Shown here: positions 1-10,444 of the stretch, in pieces | Layout: each line of letters starts with the position of its first letter | Numbering within the stretch: the stretch's first letter is position 1 | Assembly (NCBI GenBank): GCA_029204045.2 | Contig: CM055063.1 | Span: forward strand, 41,201,562-41,265,561 | Source: Tillandsia leiboldiana | Taxonomy: Eukaryota; Streptophyta; Magnoliopsida; Poales; Bromeliaceae | DNA: 64,000 nucleotides | Direction: 5' to 3' | Program-made: the position numbers and the translations under genes | Notes under the pieces: model-generated | What the model saw: only the letters and a program-made list of their open reading frames with translations | Database searches by the model: none | What the model was told of the DNA's origin: nothing

Positions 1-2530
1 CCAACGCCTCGCCGGCCGGAATCCGCCATTAGAGGTGGCCGAGTTCACCTAGAGCTTGGAGGAAATGGTCTCCGGCGATCGCCGGAGCTCCGTCAAGTGG
101 GTGGACTTTTCAGGTAAGACCTCTAGACCTCTAAGAAGCTTCCTATATGCTTGCATGCAAAACCTAACATAGGTTTTCGTTTATCCATGGTTGCACCCTT
201 GTTGTGGCCGTGGTTGCCCCGCCGCCGCCGGCGTCGCCTTCGGGCGCCGGCCAAACCCCCAGGTAATCCCTATACTATGTTTGAATGCATTTTATCCATG
301 TTAGAGGTTCTCAGTTCCCCTCTATACAAAGTTGTTGCATGGGTTAGTGTAGGTTTTAGTTTTTATAAATAATGCTCACTAGGTGTTCGATGTAATGTCC
401 CAAAGAAGAAAAATTTGAAATTTGGCTTCAAGTTTAATATGAAAGATGTCACACACACTTCCCTGAGCTTGATGCTCACTTCAGACCCAATGTTGGCTGT
501 GTGGATTGGTGTGTGGGGCATGGTGGATGTGTTAGAGAGCGAGGAACTCGGATCTAGTTGATCCATCGATTTTAGACTGGAACTAGGGTGAGCCCTTGGT
601 TATTGGCACTGTCCAGAGTCACTTTCATATACAAAGTTCGTCTGTTTGACGATCAGATTAAAAGATGAAGAGAAATCAACCTTTTAGAATAATGTTGGAA
701 CAAAACTAAGTTCCGGGTTGTTTGCGAAGCCGCGACAGTGTACTCTTGGCTAATTTGGGGTCACTGGACGCGATGCTCGCGTTAAAAACTGATTTTGAAG
801 TCCTGGGGAAACAAAAATTCAAAATGGCTATGTAGAGGTTTTAAAATTGATCTTGGTTTTAAGTTGAATTGAAATAAGTTAGAGTCAGAGTTGATCCTTG
901 ATCCATATGATTGATTCAGGTTTATTCGGTGCCTCTGGTTCTAAACATACAGTGGATACGGTTTAGTCGCCTGCGATTTGTCAGGTGGGTTTATCTTCGG
1001 TCTGGGCTTTATCAGTTCGGCCCTCGGTGTACGGTATTGGTTGGACTCCTGTTTTTGGTAACCTAGTTTATCTTGAGCCTATCTGCCTTTGGTTGCAATA
1101 TATATTACTGTTAGTTGCTTTGACTGATTGGCCATTTCGTAGTTAGACTCCTATGCTTGATTATTATATTGATCTACCAATGCTTGAGCCTGCCCTTCCT
1201 TTGATTCAGTTATTTGCTACGTTATACCTGCTTTATGCCTGATTATGATCTTCTTTAGTGATCTTTACCATATCTGCTGATTAGTTGTTTCCAGTGGTTA
1301 TATTATTGCTCTACATATTGCCATGCCTGTTTGGTCATCTGATAGTTGAGCTTGCTTCCTTGTTGTTCGCCTGTTATGCTGCTAAATGCATGATCTTCTA
1401 AAATAAATATTTTTACCATGCCTTGTAGGGTAGCCTGAGTCTGTTCTTGTTTGATAGGACAAGGGCAACGCTCTACGAGGTTTGGGACCCAAAAACCTAT
1501 TGTTTTCAAAGGTTTTCTTAAAAACATGTGTTTAGTTGCATAAGGGGTTCGTCTGCCTGATTGGTTATTAGATGTTGAGCTATGCCTGTTATCAGTCCTA
1601 TTCTGCCTTACATGATTATTCATTGTGCCTCTGGTATTTATATCTTATCTTGGAACATTTCAATGTTGGATTGGTGAGCTTGCTTGTTCTGCTGATCAAG
1701 TAATACACTGCTGAACGCATAGATTTAATCAACTAATGTTTTTACCGAGCTTCGTAGGGTCGCCGGAGTCTGTTCTTGTTTGATAGGACGAAGGCATTGC
1801 TCTGCAAGGTTGGACCTAAAACCCAAGCTTCGTAGTGTCGCCTGAGTCTGTTCTTGTTTGATAGGACGAGGGCAACGCTCTTCGAGGTTTGGATTTTTCA
1901 ATAGTTTTCTTAAAAAATATGTGTTTAGTTTTGTATCATTTGGTTGGTTTGTGTGATTGAGTTGAGATTTATTGTTTAGTTGCTGAGTGTTCCTGCATGA
2001 GTGTTGAGATTCAGTTGATCTTGTCATTGCATCCCAGTGGGGATTTCCCCGGCTTGTAGCCGATTACCCGGTCAGTGGACCGCCAGTTTGAGCATTTGCA
2101 TATGATTCGCCCGTACCGTTGTTCTTCACGTACACCAGCGGACTGATCCCCCGTAGCGGTGTACTTTACCGGTAAAGTGGTTAGCTGTGGCAACCCGTGA
2201 CCCTTGTGAAGGGAATGTCAACAAGGTGGTGCCAAGTGGGCAGCCTTGCCTGAGGTCTTGTTGAGGCCAATATGGTAGCTTGTGATTGGGTCTTTGTGTT
2301 TTCATTTATTTGATGCATGTGTTGTTAAGTTACTTTAACATACTTCCTTGATTCTTTGATCTGGTTTCTAGTTATCTACCTGTATATGATTCTTTGTGAT
2401 GCCTTTGATTATAGTTTCATTGTTATCTTGCTGATTGTCCTACTCCTTGATGCGTTGATTATCCAGATACATGTTTGTCCTATTTTAAATTCTGCTAAAA
2501 GTATCTCCTATGCTTGTACCCAGATTATAT
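1..2530 (+). other. Decayed Gypsy-LTR-like DNA, no gene
   Basis: No credible coding sequence; the open frames are short and low-complexity. A phrase around TCTGTTCTTGTTTGATAGGA recurs at about 1437, 1770 and 1841. The same phrase is found in the Gypsy-A LTRs near 43635, 49870 and 50315, so this is most likely an old LTR of that superfamily whose left end lies outside the window. A perfect 16-bp palindrome is at 2163-2178. The block is interrupted at 2531 by a solo Copia LTR and resumes at 3885. I infer the LTR identity from these shared phrases, not from visible ends. Confidence 0.5.
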
Positions 2531-3297
2531 TGTTGGGTTATATGTAATAAGGATCTAAATAGGGGAAAAAACACCTAGAGGGGGGTGAATAGGTGTAAAC
2601 ACATAAACACTCAAAAAATCGTTGCGATAAAAACCCAATGCGGAAATAAAAATAATACGCGAGATTTTTACGTGGAAAACTCCATCACCGGAGTAAAAAA
2701 CCACGGGACCGATAACACGGCAGAAATCCACTAGAATTAAAACACGTACAAGGTGATTTACCGTACACACTTACGACTCAACCTTTTCCATACGCTCCTA
2801 GAGGATCTTCTCCGCTCGCTCCGCGACGCTTCTCGAATCCACGATCTGCGCCCAACGCCGAATCCACGGCGTCCAACGTCGAATCCACGACGTCCGACCG
2901 AATCCACGGTCTTCACCCAATAGCACCCTTCGAATCCACGAACGTGCCTCGCTCCGAATCCACGAGAGCGGTTGAACCTTGAATCCACAAGGACACGCGA
3001 ATCCACGCGCCGATTTTTGGGGTAAATCGTTGTTTTGGGTGGTGATGATCCGCCGAATACTTAGATCAAAGATAGATCGGAAATACCATCTAAGTATTCA
3101 TCAGTTTGATTCAACTCAAGATGTGAGTATGAAAACCTAGAATCAAACTAATCAATATAGATGAAGAAACATAGAGTATTCTCTAATGATTTCCTTTCTT
3201 CTCTATATGTGGATCTAGAGCCGTAAAAGATGATATATGAAAATGACGGCTATTTCGATTCACAGTGGATTGACCCTAGAAAAAGAATCATAGGGTC

Positions 3298-3305
3298 TAT
3301 TTATA
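3298..3305 (-). promoter_or_regulatory. LTR TATA box
   Basis: TATAAATA on the minus strand lies between the palindrome array (upstream in element sense) and the leader repeats. The same motif is at the same place in the other LTRs (27365-27372, 42751-42758, 60097-60104) and is mutated to TATAAGTA in Copia-1 (10963-10970). It is the likely Pol II core promoter of the LTR. Confidence 0.75.
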
Positions 3306-3365
3306 GGTTAGAAACCCTAGGAAGGAGATAAGAATCAAAAACCTAACATTTCTGGAAATTTTACG

Positions 3366-3660
3366 GACGGCGATCCGGATCGGACTAGCTGTGATCCGGA
3401 TCGTCGTAACGAGTCAGCCAGTTCCAGAAAAACGAAGGTTCGGGATCCGGATCGAAGTGCTTGATCCGGATCGTTCATACAGTTCACCAAACATCAACGT
3501 TCGGGATCCGGATTGCGAAGCCTGATCCGGATCGTTCAAGGAAGATGGTAAACTAAGTGTTCGGGATCCGGATCAAGAGGCTACGATCCGGATTGAACTG
3601 GTGTATGAACGAACCACCTTCGGGATCCGGATCGAACAACCTGATCCGGATCTTGAACAT
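3366..3660. repeat. U3 array of TCCGGA palindromes
   Basis: About five units of roughly 60 bp, each with two GATCCGGATC-type palindromes (near 3367, 3391, 3441, 3461, 3504, 3523, 3563, 3583, 3625 and 3643). The array sits just upstream of the TATA box in element sense, so it is a candidate enhancer or silencing target. Equivalent arrays occur in every Copia LTR of the window. Confidence 0.85.
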
Positions 3661-3884
3661 GTCCCAAGTCCAGTTTTTGACTTTTATGCAATGAAAGATT
3701 CTTCCAAGTGTTTCTACACTACAAGAAGTATTCGGATCACACAAAATCTTTAGTAAAACATACCTGATCCTTTTGAATTCTTCTTTCTTGAGATTGAGTT
3801 AAATGATCCAACTTTCTTCACCTTCAATCTTCAAGACTTGAGACTTTCACGAAACTACGCCAACTCAAATTCCGTAACATATAT

Positions 3885-4324
3885 GTTTTGCTTTCTTTAC
3901 AGCACCAGTTATATATATGCATATCCTAACTGTGATTATATATCTGTTGATCTTCATGATTGCCTATCTGATTATTCTAACCCCTGATTATTACTATCCT
4001 CTAGTATTGTATACCAGTAGGTACGATCTGCTATTTCTCGGCTCGTCGTGCCCACTGGGATACACTCCGGTGTATCTCACACCCTCGGGTGACTGTTTTT
4101 CAGGCCGAGCGGGTGCTGGGATGTCGGGACGTGTTGGTGAGTTTCCGTGTTAGATGTTGACCCTGGACAGCCGAAAGTTCATGTATTATTTGATGTTAAA
4201 GGAAAGAGTTGTAATTCAGTTGTAAATAATTGTAAAGTTAATTGTAACTTTTTCTTGTAGTTGTACGTAGTTAGTACTCTGATGTTGTTGCCAAGCTAGC
4301 CGTGCATATATAGAAAAGGCTCAA
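3885..4324 (+). other. Continuation of decayed LTR-like DNA, no gene
   Basis: Right-hand continuation of the sequence interrupted by the solo LTR at 2531-3879. It is T-rich and contains CCCACTGGGATACACTCCGG-like phrases reminiscent of the 3' part of Gypsy-A LTRs. It ends where Copia integrase homology begins abruptly (about 4325-4332). No coding potential. Confidence 0.45.
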
Positions 4325-4329
4325 TTCCA

Positions 4330-5276
4330 AAGGGAGGTAAATGGTACATTTTTCTTTTGGTTGATGATTTCTCCAGATATTCATGGGTAATATTTTTAAA
4401 AGAGAAAGCGGATACTTTTGATTCTTTTCTTGAGATATGTCATCGTATTATGATTGAGAAAAACGAAAAGATTGTTCGTGTTCGAAGTGATAGAGGTGGA
4501 GTATTCATAAATTCTAAATTCATTGATTTTTGCACTTCCCATGGCATAAAACATGAATTCTCTGCACCCTATACACCTCAGCAGAATGGTGTAGTCGAGC
4601 GCAAAAATAGGGTTGTTCAAGAGATGGCGTGTGTTATGCTTCATAGCCGGAAACTCCCGTTACATTTTTGGGTTGAAGCAGTGAACACCGCGGGGTATGT
4701 TATTAATCAAGTTTATTTGCGCCCGGGAACTTTAAATACACCATATGAGCTATGGTTTGTAGAAAACCGAATATCAAATATTTTCGAATCTTTGGTAGTC
4801 GTTGTTATATCTTGCGTGATTGCGAAAATCTTGGAAAGTTCGACTCTCGAAGTGACGAAGGAATTTTTATGGGTTATTCTACAAATAGTAGAGCATATCG
4901 GGTATTTAACCTCGAATCTAAAACGATGATTGAATCTTTTAATGTTAAAGTAGATGAAGCTTTCCATTTTTCATCTGATAAATCTACCCCTGATATGTCT
5001 CTTGATGATGGTACTCCTGTAAATGCATCTTCTCATGACTATTCTTTCGATAAAGTTGATGCATCTAATGGTTCTTCTAGTTTATCTGATATGCAGGAAT
5101 CATCACATGTACCTCCGAGTACTCCGTTACCTCAAACGCTACGTATCTCCAAGGATCATCCAGAATCAAACATTATTGGAGACCCACAAGAAAGAGTCAG
5201 GACTCGGAGACAGTTGGTTTGTGGAGTCGCATGTTACGTCTCCATGATAGAACCAAAGAACGTCAATGAAGCTCTT
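4330..5276 (+). pseudogene. Copia integrase, truncated and frameshifted
   Basis: Homologous to the catalytic core and C-terminal part of Copia integrase, which inserts cDNA into the host genome. The frame opens at GGKWYIF and continues with VDDFSRYSW and RSDRGG (a catalytic Asp). It then has PYTPQQNGVVERKNR (the catalytic Glu region) and NTPYELW. The zinc-binding N terminus and the first part of the core are absent. Near 4752 one base is missing relative to the Copia-2 copy (ELWCGRKP becomes ELWFVEN), and the rest is read in the next frame to a TAG at 5277-5279. RSDRGGEF is RSDRGGVF here. Confidence 0.9.
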
Positions 5277-6779
5277 TAGGATGATTACTGGATTGAAGCA
5301 TTGCAGGAAGAGCTCCATCAGTTCGAAAGAAACAAAGTCTTGGAATTAACGAAGCCTCCAAAGCAACACAACATAATTGGTACTAAGTGAATTTTCAAGA
5401 ACAAGAAAAACGAGGATGGTACCATCATCAGGAACAAAGCACGCTTAGTTGCTCAGGGCTATTCACAAATTGAAGGTATAGACTTTGATGAGACGTTCGC
5501 CCCGGTAGCTCGTCTCGAGTCAATTCGCATCCTCTTTGCGATTGCTTGTCATTTTAAAATCAAACTTTTTCAAATGGACGTTAAGAGCGCCTTTTTAAAT
5601 GGGTTTTTAAATAAGGAAGTTTATGTGGCACAACCGAAAGGTTTCATTGACCATAAACTACCTAACCATGTTTTTCGTTTGAAAAAGGCTCTTTACGGTC
5701 TAAAACAAGCACCGCGAGCATGGTATGAAAGGTTGACAAAGCACCTTTTGGAAAAGGGCTACATTCGAGGGGGAGCGGATCGGACACTCTTTGTGAAGCA
5801 TTTTGGGGATAACTTTATTGTCGCACAAATCTATGTCGATGACATTGTATTTGGAGCAACAAGAAACAACGATGCTTCAAAATTCACGGAAACCATGGAA
5901 AGCGAATTTGAGATGTCCATGATGGGCGAGCTAGCATATTTTCTTGGATTGCAAGTGAAACAAAATGAAGACGGCATCCATCTGTGTCAATTCAAGTATG
6001 CAATGGAGTTGGTGAAGAAATTCGGTTTAGAAAATTCTAAAGATTTTCCAACTCCAATGGAAACTAGCAATAAGGGATTAGGAAGTGAATCTCTTAGTGA
6101 AAGTGTAGACGAGAAGCTTTATCGCATCATGATTGGAAGTCTACTCTATCTCACGGCTAGTCGCCCGGATATATCCTTTAGTGTTGGGATCTGCGCGAGA
6201 TATCAGTCAGCACCAAAGGAGGTTTACCTGAAAGCGGTGAAAAGGATCATCCGGTACATCAAAGGAACATTGAATTTCGAAATTTGGTATCCTATGGGAA
6301 CAACTCTTGACATAATAGGATATTCAGATGTCGATTGGGCAGGATCAGTGGATGATCGGAAGAGTACGAGTGGTGCATGTTTTTATCTTGGCCATTGTCT
6401 TGTTGCATGGTATAGTAAAAAGCAAAACTGCATTGCACTCTCGACTGCCGAAGCAGAATATATTTCAGCAGGTAGTTGTTCAACTCAATTGGTTTGGATG
6501 AAAAGCGTGTTGAGCGACTTCCGAATTTTTGCAACTTCGGTAACTATTCTTTATGACAACACTAGTGCTATAAATATTTCTAAATACTCTGTGTTGCACT
6601 CTAGAACAAAACACATTGAACTTAGATATCATTTTCTAAGAGAGCTAGTTGAATCAAGTATTCTTCAAATTTCTTATATTTCAACTGAAGATCAATTAGC
6701 TGATATTTTAACAAAACCTTTGGATCAAAAACGGTTTATTCATTTGCGTAAAGCAATTGGAATGCTTTCTTTGAAATAA
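5277..6779 (+). pseudogene. Copia reverse transcriptase-RNase H, two stops
   Basis: Same frame as the second half of the integrase. It carries the usual Copia RT blocks: DETFAPVARLESIR, MDVKSAFLNG, KALYGLKQAPRAWYERL and the catalytic YVDD at about 5839. RNase H follows with SDVDWAGS, STAEAEY and DNTSAI, ending in ADILTKPLD. Compared with the Copia-2 copy, a Gln codon became TAG (5277-5279, EALQDDYW to EAL*DDYW) and a Trp codon became TGA (5388-5390, TKWIFK to TK*IFK). From 5574 the frame is open for 401 codons. It cannot make full-length Pol. Confidence 0.95.
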
Positions 6780-7934
6780 CACTTTTTGAAACCATTGTTT
6801 AGGTTAGGTTTTGTTTTTGTCTTTTTATTCTTTATCTATGCTTGAACATAGAACATTAATTGAGCATTAGTATAATTGACTTTACTTGCATCCTCTTATG
6901 CTTTAAGAAATTTATTATGGTTTGGATATCAAGATGATTCTTTTGATGCAATGATCTTTTATATCAATTAGTTCATTTTTAATTGATCAAAGTCAATTTC
7001 TCTCTCAATGATTTCTTGGTATAGTTTTTATCATATTTGAAAATTAAGTTAAGTATGAATACGAGATCAATTTTTGGTTGAATATCTTATATCTTAAATA
7101 ATTGCTAGCCAATTGAGGGGGAGTTTATTAAATCTTTATGCTCAAAAGATGTGGAAAGAGTTACATCCCAATGAGGAATGTGAAAACTATCACCACACGG
7201 AGGAAAGAGCTACCACCTCGGTCGTCCGAGTACTGTGTGCAGCTACCACGTGTATACAAAGCATGGTTTTTCTTGATGATTAGATAAAATGCTTTTTGAA
7301 ATACTTGACTCTGTCGAATTCCAAGGTTGGTATAAGGTGGGATTTTATTGAAAGATGCTCAAAGAGCCACTCCTTACAATAAATCGACTAGATACATTAT
7401 CTAACTTTTTTGGGATTTCAAACATCTATCGATCTTGGTGCTTCATCTTCTTTGCTAAATTAATGATTTGATAAAAGCATTACTCATTAGATCGTGATGG
7501 ATGTTGTTGAACTTGATCAACTTTAAAAGATTTAATTTTTATAAATTGTCATTTCATTACTTGGATATTATTGATAGATTTAACATAATCTATTTCTTTT
7601 GATATGAAACGATGTTTTTGTTTAAAGTTGATCTACAAAAGTGCTTACAATCTTTTTCTGGAATTTCTGGAATTTTTCTAAATTTTTCTGAAGAAAAAGT
7701 TGGTGCCGATCCGGAATGGAATATCTGTTCCGGATCCCGAACGCAGGAATTATCTGCGGGTAGCCGATCCGGGCTGGATTCCTGATCTGTTCCGGACCGC
7801 GGCTAGGTTATATTTGAAACGAAAGGGTTTTAATTTTCTTTTCATTACAATCTTTTGTTTCCACGTCTCCTGAGTTTCTCTCTCTAGAAATCAACTATTT
7901 TGGAGCCTTTCTAACTCAAGTTCTTCGAATTCAA
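6780..7934 (+). promoter_or_regulatory. pol/env-like intergenic region with internal PPT, hairpin and palindromes
   Basis: Non-coding, yet conserved in layout in Copia-2 and Copia-4. In order: an internal polypurine tract TTGAGGGGGAGTTT (about 7113-7126), paired AGCTACCAC motifs around a CTCGG-TCGT-CCGAG hairpin (7217-7230), an AT-rich stretch, and then TCCGGA palindromes at about 7705-7800. These are followed by TATATTT (7809-7815) and a pyrimidine-rich leader up to a splice-donor motif at 7935. I infer that 7700-7934 is a promoter plus leader exon for the env-like ORF. Confidence 0.6.
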
Positions 7935-8317
7935 GTAAGTCCTTTTGATTAAAATTCAATCTTTTCACTGGTTTTGTATTGTTCTTCATAACATGAGTGA
8001 AAATCATGATTCGAATTCAATTCTAGATAGTTTTTGGTCAAATTTCTTTTGAAATAAGAACTCTGAGTAGATTAGTTTTGTTTATATGCTTGGTTTTCTC
8101 CTGATTAACGGATTTTTAGGCTTCGATTTCTGAAAATTCGGTTTTAGGGCATATAATGAGAATTTTTGAAAATCATGGAATTGATCTATTTTTAAAATTC
8201 TTTTTGCAAAACTAATTTGATTCCTAGTCTCTCTACACGATAATGATTGTTTGGGTACAATTTTTCAAATTTTTGAAAATTGAACAATTCTTCGTGTTCT
8301 TGAGTTCTTGCTCGCAG
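7935..8317 (+). other. Putative 5'-leader intron of the env-like gene
   Basis: The sequence after TTCAA is GTAAGT (7935) and the stretch before the ORF ends in TTCTTGCTCGCAG (to 8317), giving a 383-bp T-rich GT-AG intron that closes 29 bases before the ATG. Introns of 385 and 387 bp occupy the same place in Copia-2 (29988-30372) and Copia-4 (61932-62318), with conserved donor and pyrimidine-rich acceptor. No transcript evidence is available. Confidence 0.65.
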
Positions 8318-8346
8318 GTCCTTAAATCACTAAAGCACTAGCAACA

Positions 8347-9771
8347 ATGGTGTTTGGTTGGATCATTGTGCTTCTGGTTGCCATGGTGCACACACGAGCA
8401 ACGAACAAGCCTAAGAGAGCTAAGAAGACTAAGGAGAGCTCGGATTCAGGATCCAAGACGGATTCAATTGACTGGGATGAGCTCTTGGAAGAAGGCGTAG
8501 CACGTGCTGCAGCTACTGCCTCAAAGGGGAAAGCCCTTGCAGCTACTTCAAAGGCAAAGACTCCGCCTACCGCTGCTGAGAAGGGGAAAGCCCCAATGGA
8601 ATCAAGTCCAGCCAAGATGAAAAGAAAGAGCGTTGCCTGAAAGAGAGGGAGTGCTCGAGGTATCTCTATTGAAGAGCCACTCGCAAGCGAGCCTCCTCCA
8701 CAAGACTTTATCAGTTCTGAGAGAATCAAGGATTTTGAGAAAAGAGAATGCATTGGCGAGCGACATGTGAATGTCAAAGCTCTGAAGGAGCGCTCTGCAT
8801 TATTTGGAACACTTTTTGAACAAGCGGGACTTGCACCTATTTGCAACTTCCCAGAATCTACAGGCTACTGTCTGCACCTTGTCAGGATGTTCTACCAAAA
8901 TGGATCAAGATTGGTAGACCTTGAAGACGGGCCAAGAGAATTTCAAACAACTGTCCGCAATATAAAGATCAAGGTCACACCTCAGTTGATTGGTGAAGTG
9001 CTTGGAATGAAAGCTAAAGTTGATGGCACTCACTACTTAAAAAGTCATGTCTTCACCAACACAACCTGGAGAGTGGTTGTTGATGGGATTTGTCTTCCTG
9101 ATACTCAGTCGACCGGGAATTCAATCTTTTCAAAAGAACTTCGACCGGAATATCGCTACTTGAACTTCATTGTTTGCTACAACATCCTACCTAACATGCA
9201 AACAAAAGTTCTTAGATGGGATAGAATGTTGTTTCTTTATCTTCTTGGAAACCCCGTGACAGCTTTGGGATCCAACTTCAACATTCCCTATCTCATTTGG
9301 TCGAGGATGGCGAGGTATGTGGAGAATGCCCATCCTACTGAGCGACTTCACTTCCCGATGATCATAATGCGCATCTTACGCAAGTTTAAGATCGACACTA
9401 GTGCAAGCTCTTACATGCACAGTTTGGGAACCATTAATGATACAACTATTGTGAAGTCCCTCTCCACGAGACAGGATGAGCCACCAATGCCTCCTCACAG
9501 TAAAAGACCAGCAACAACAGCAGCAAGAGCATCAGCAGCAACAACTTCAGCACCACCAGCAGCAGCTTCAACATCAGAGGATGATGCCTCTGTTACATCT
9601 ATATACCGAGAACAACAACGACTTTCTTCAGAACAAGAACGAATGTCTAACGAATTCGTTTCGATGAAGGCCGACATAAAAGATTTAAAGAAGAAGCAGC
9701 TGTCTATGGCCAAGTTAGTTAAAAAGATTTTTCAGAAACTTGGCTGCAGCAGTTCTGAGGATTCAGAATGA
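8347..9771 (+). pseudogene. Env-like third gene (putative plant transposon protein domain), one stop
   Basis: About 474 codons from ATG 8347, with a TGA at 8638-8640 where the Copia-2 copy has an Arg codon (CGA to TGA or AGA to TGA). The N terminus is a short hydrophobic run (WIIVLLVAMVH) followed by a Lys-rich segment and acidic/Ser linkers. The middle (roughly 8740-9400) matches the 'putative plant transposon protein' family often found as the extra gene of Sireviruses: YCLHLVRMFYQNG, NIKIKVTPQLIGEVLGM, RWDRMLFLYLLGNP and NIPYLIWSRMARYVE. A Gln/Ala/Pro-rich linker then leads to a C-terminal coiled coil (EQQRLSSEQERMSNEF) and a basic tail. It is called env-like only by gene position; I see no clear C-terminal membrane anchor. 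A second ATG at 8383 (MVHTRA) has a better context (GCCATGG) and may be the real start. Confidence 0.8.
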
Positions 9772-10432
9772 TTTTTCTTTTGTTGTTCTAATTACTTTTT
9801 GGTTTTGCAGGTTTTTCATATTAGTTCTTACATTTCTAATTTGTTTTGAACATTTAACTCCCTTTACTTTATCTTGTCTATTTTGGCTAGTTTTAGTGAC
9901 ATAAAAGGGGAGAGAGATATGAACAAATGAACAATGGTTAGTTTGTGAGAACTTTTGGAACATTGAAACTTGGAAGGTAAGTATCATAACAACTTTTGGT
10001 TTGTATTGTGAATGCATGCATGCCTCAGCTAACTATTTGACTAACTATTTGGGCATGTCATATCACTAACAAGTTGTTTTATGACTAACATACTTATGAC
10101 ATTTGGAATTTATTGCTTAGAAGATATGTCTATCTCTGATTGGTATTTTAATACATATCTGCTTTTATAAATGTCATGGTGAGTATAAACTTCATCTCTC
10201 TGGTTGGTTTTTTGAATGTTAAATTCTTGAGGTATCTAACGATTTCTCTTGTCAAGAATTACTTCTTTTTGCAGATAGTACAGATGTCTAAGTCTAGATT
10301 CTGTTTCAGGAGTTTATCTCATTTATTTATTTTATTTGAATCTCAATTATAAATTTTTGTTGTATGGTGATAGCAACAAAAATATCTTTTGAATTTTCTT
10401 TTAGTGGATCTTTGTTTTGTCACGAAACTGCC
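9772..10432 (+). other. Untranslated region between env-like gene and 3' LTR
   Basis: AT-rich and non-coding. It holds a second polypurine tract, AAAAGGGGAGAGAGAT (about 9903-9918), matching tracts at the same place in Copia-2 (28453-28467) and Copia-4 (61171-61184). Otherwise nothing recognisable. Confidence 0.7.
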
Positions 10433-10444
10433 AAAGGGGGAGAT
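10433..10444 (+). other. Polypurine tract of Copia-1
   Basis: AAAGGGGGAGAT directly abuts the TGTTA start of the 3' LTR, the standard plus-strand priming site. The same 12 bases abut the 3' LTRs of Copia-2 and Copia-4. Confidence 0.9.

Larger units (their letters stand above)
2531..3879 (-). mobile_element. Solo LTR of the Copia (Sirevirus-like) family
   Basis: This 1349-bp LTR in minus orientation starts TGTTGGG and ends GTAACA on the plus strand, the same termini as the LTRs of Copia-2. It is bracketed by a perfect 5-bp target-site duplication, TATAT (2526-2530 and 3880-3884). No internal element sequence adjoins it: no primer binding site on one side and no polypurine tract on the other. 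It is therefore the product of LTR-LTR recombination. It keeps the family architecture: palindrome array, TATA box and leader with GTGGATTCG repeats (seen as CGAATCCAC on this strand at 2833-3005). Confidence 0.95.

Noticed and set aside
2758..3006. 82-codon ORF that recurs in several Copia LTRs (also 42221-42469 and, longer, 11272-11565)
   Set aside because: It simply reads through the GTGGATTCG leader repeats, lacks a consistent ATG, and its reading differs between copies.
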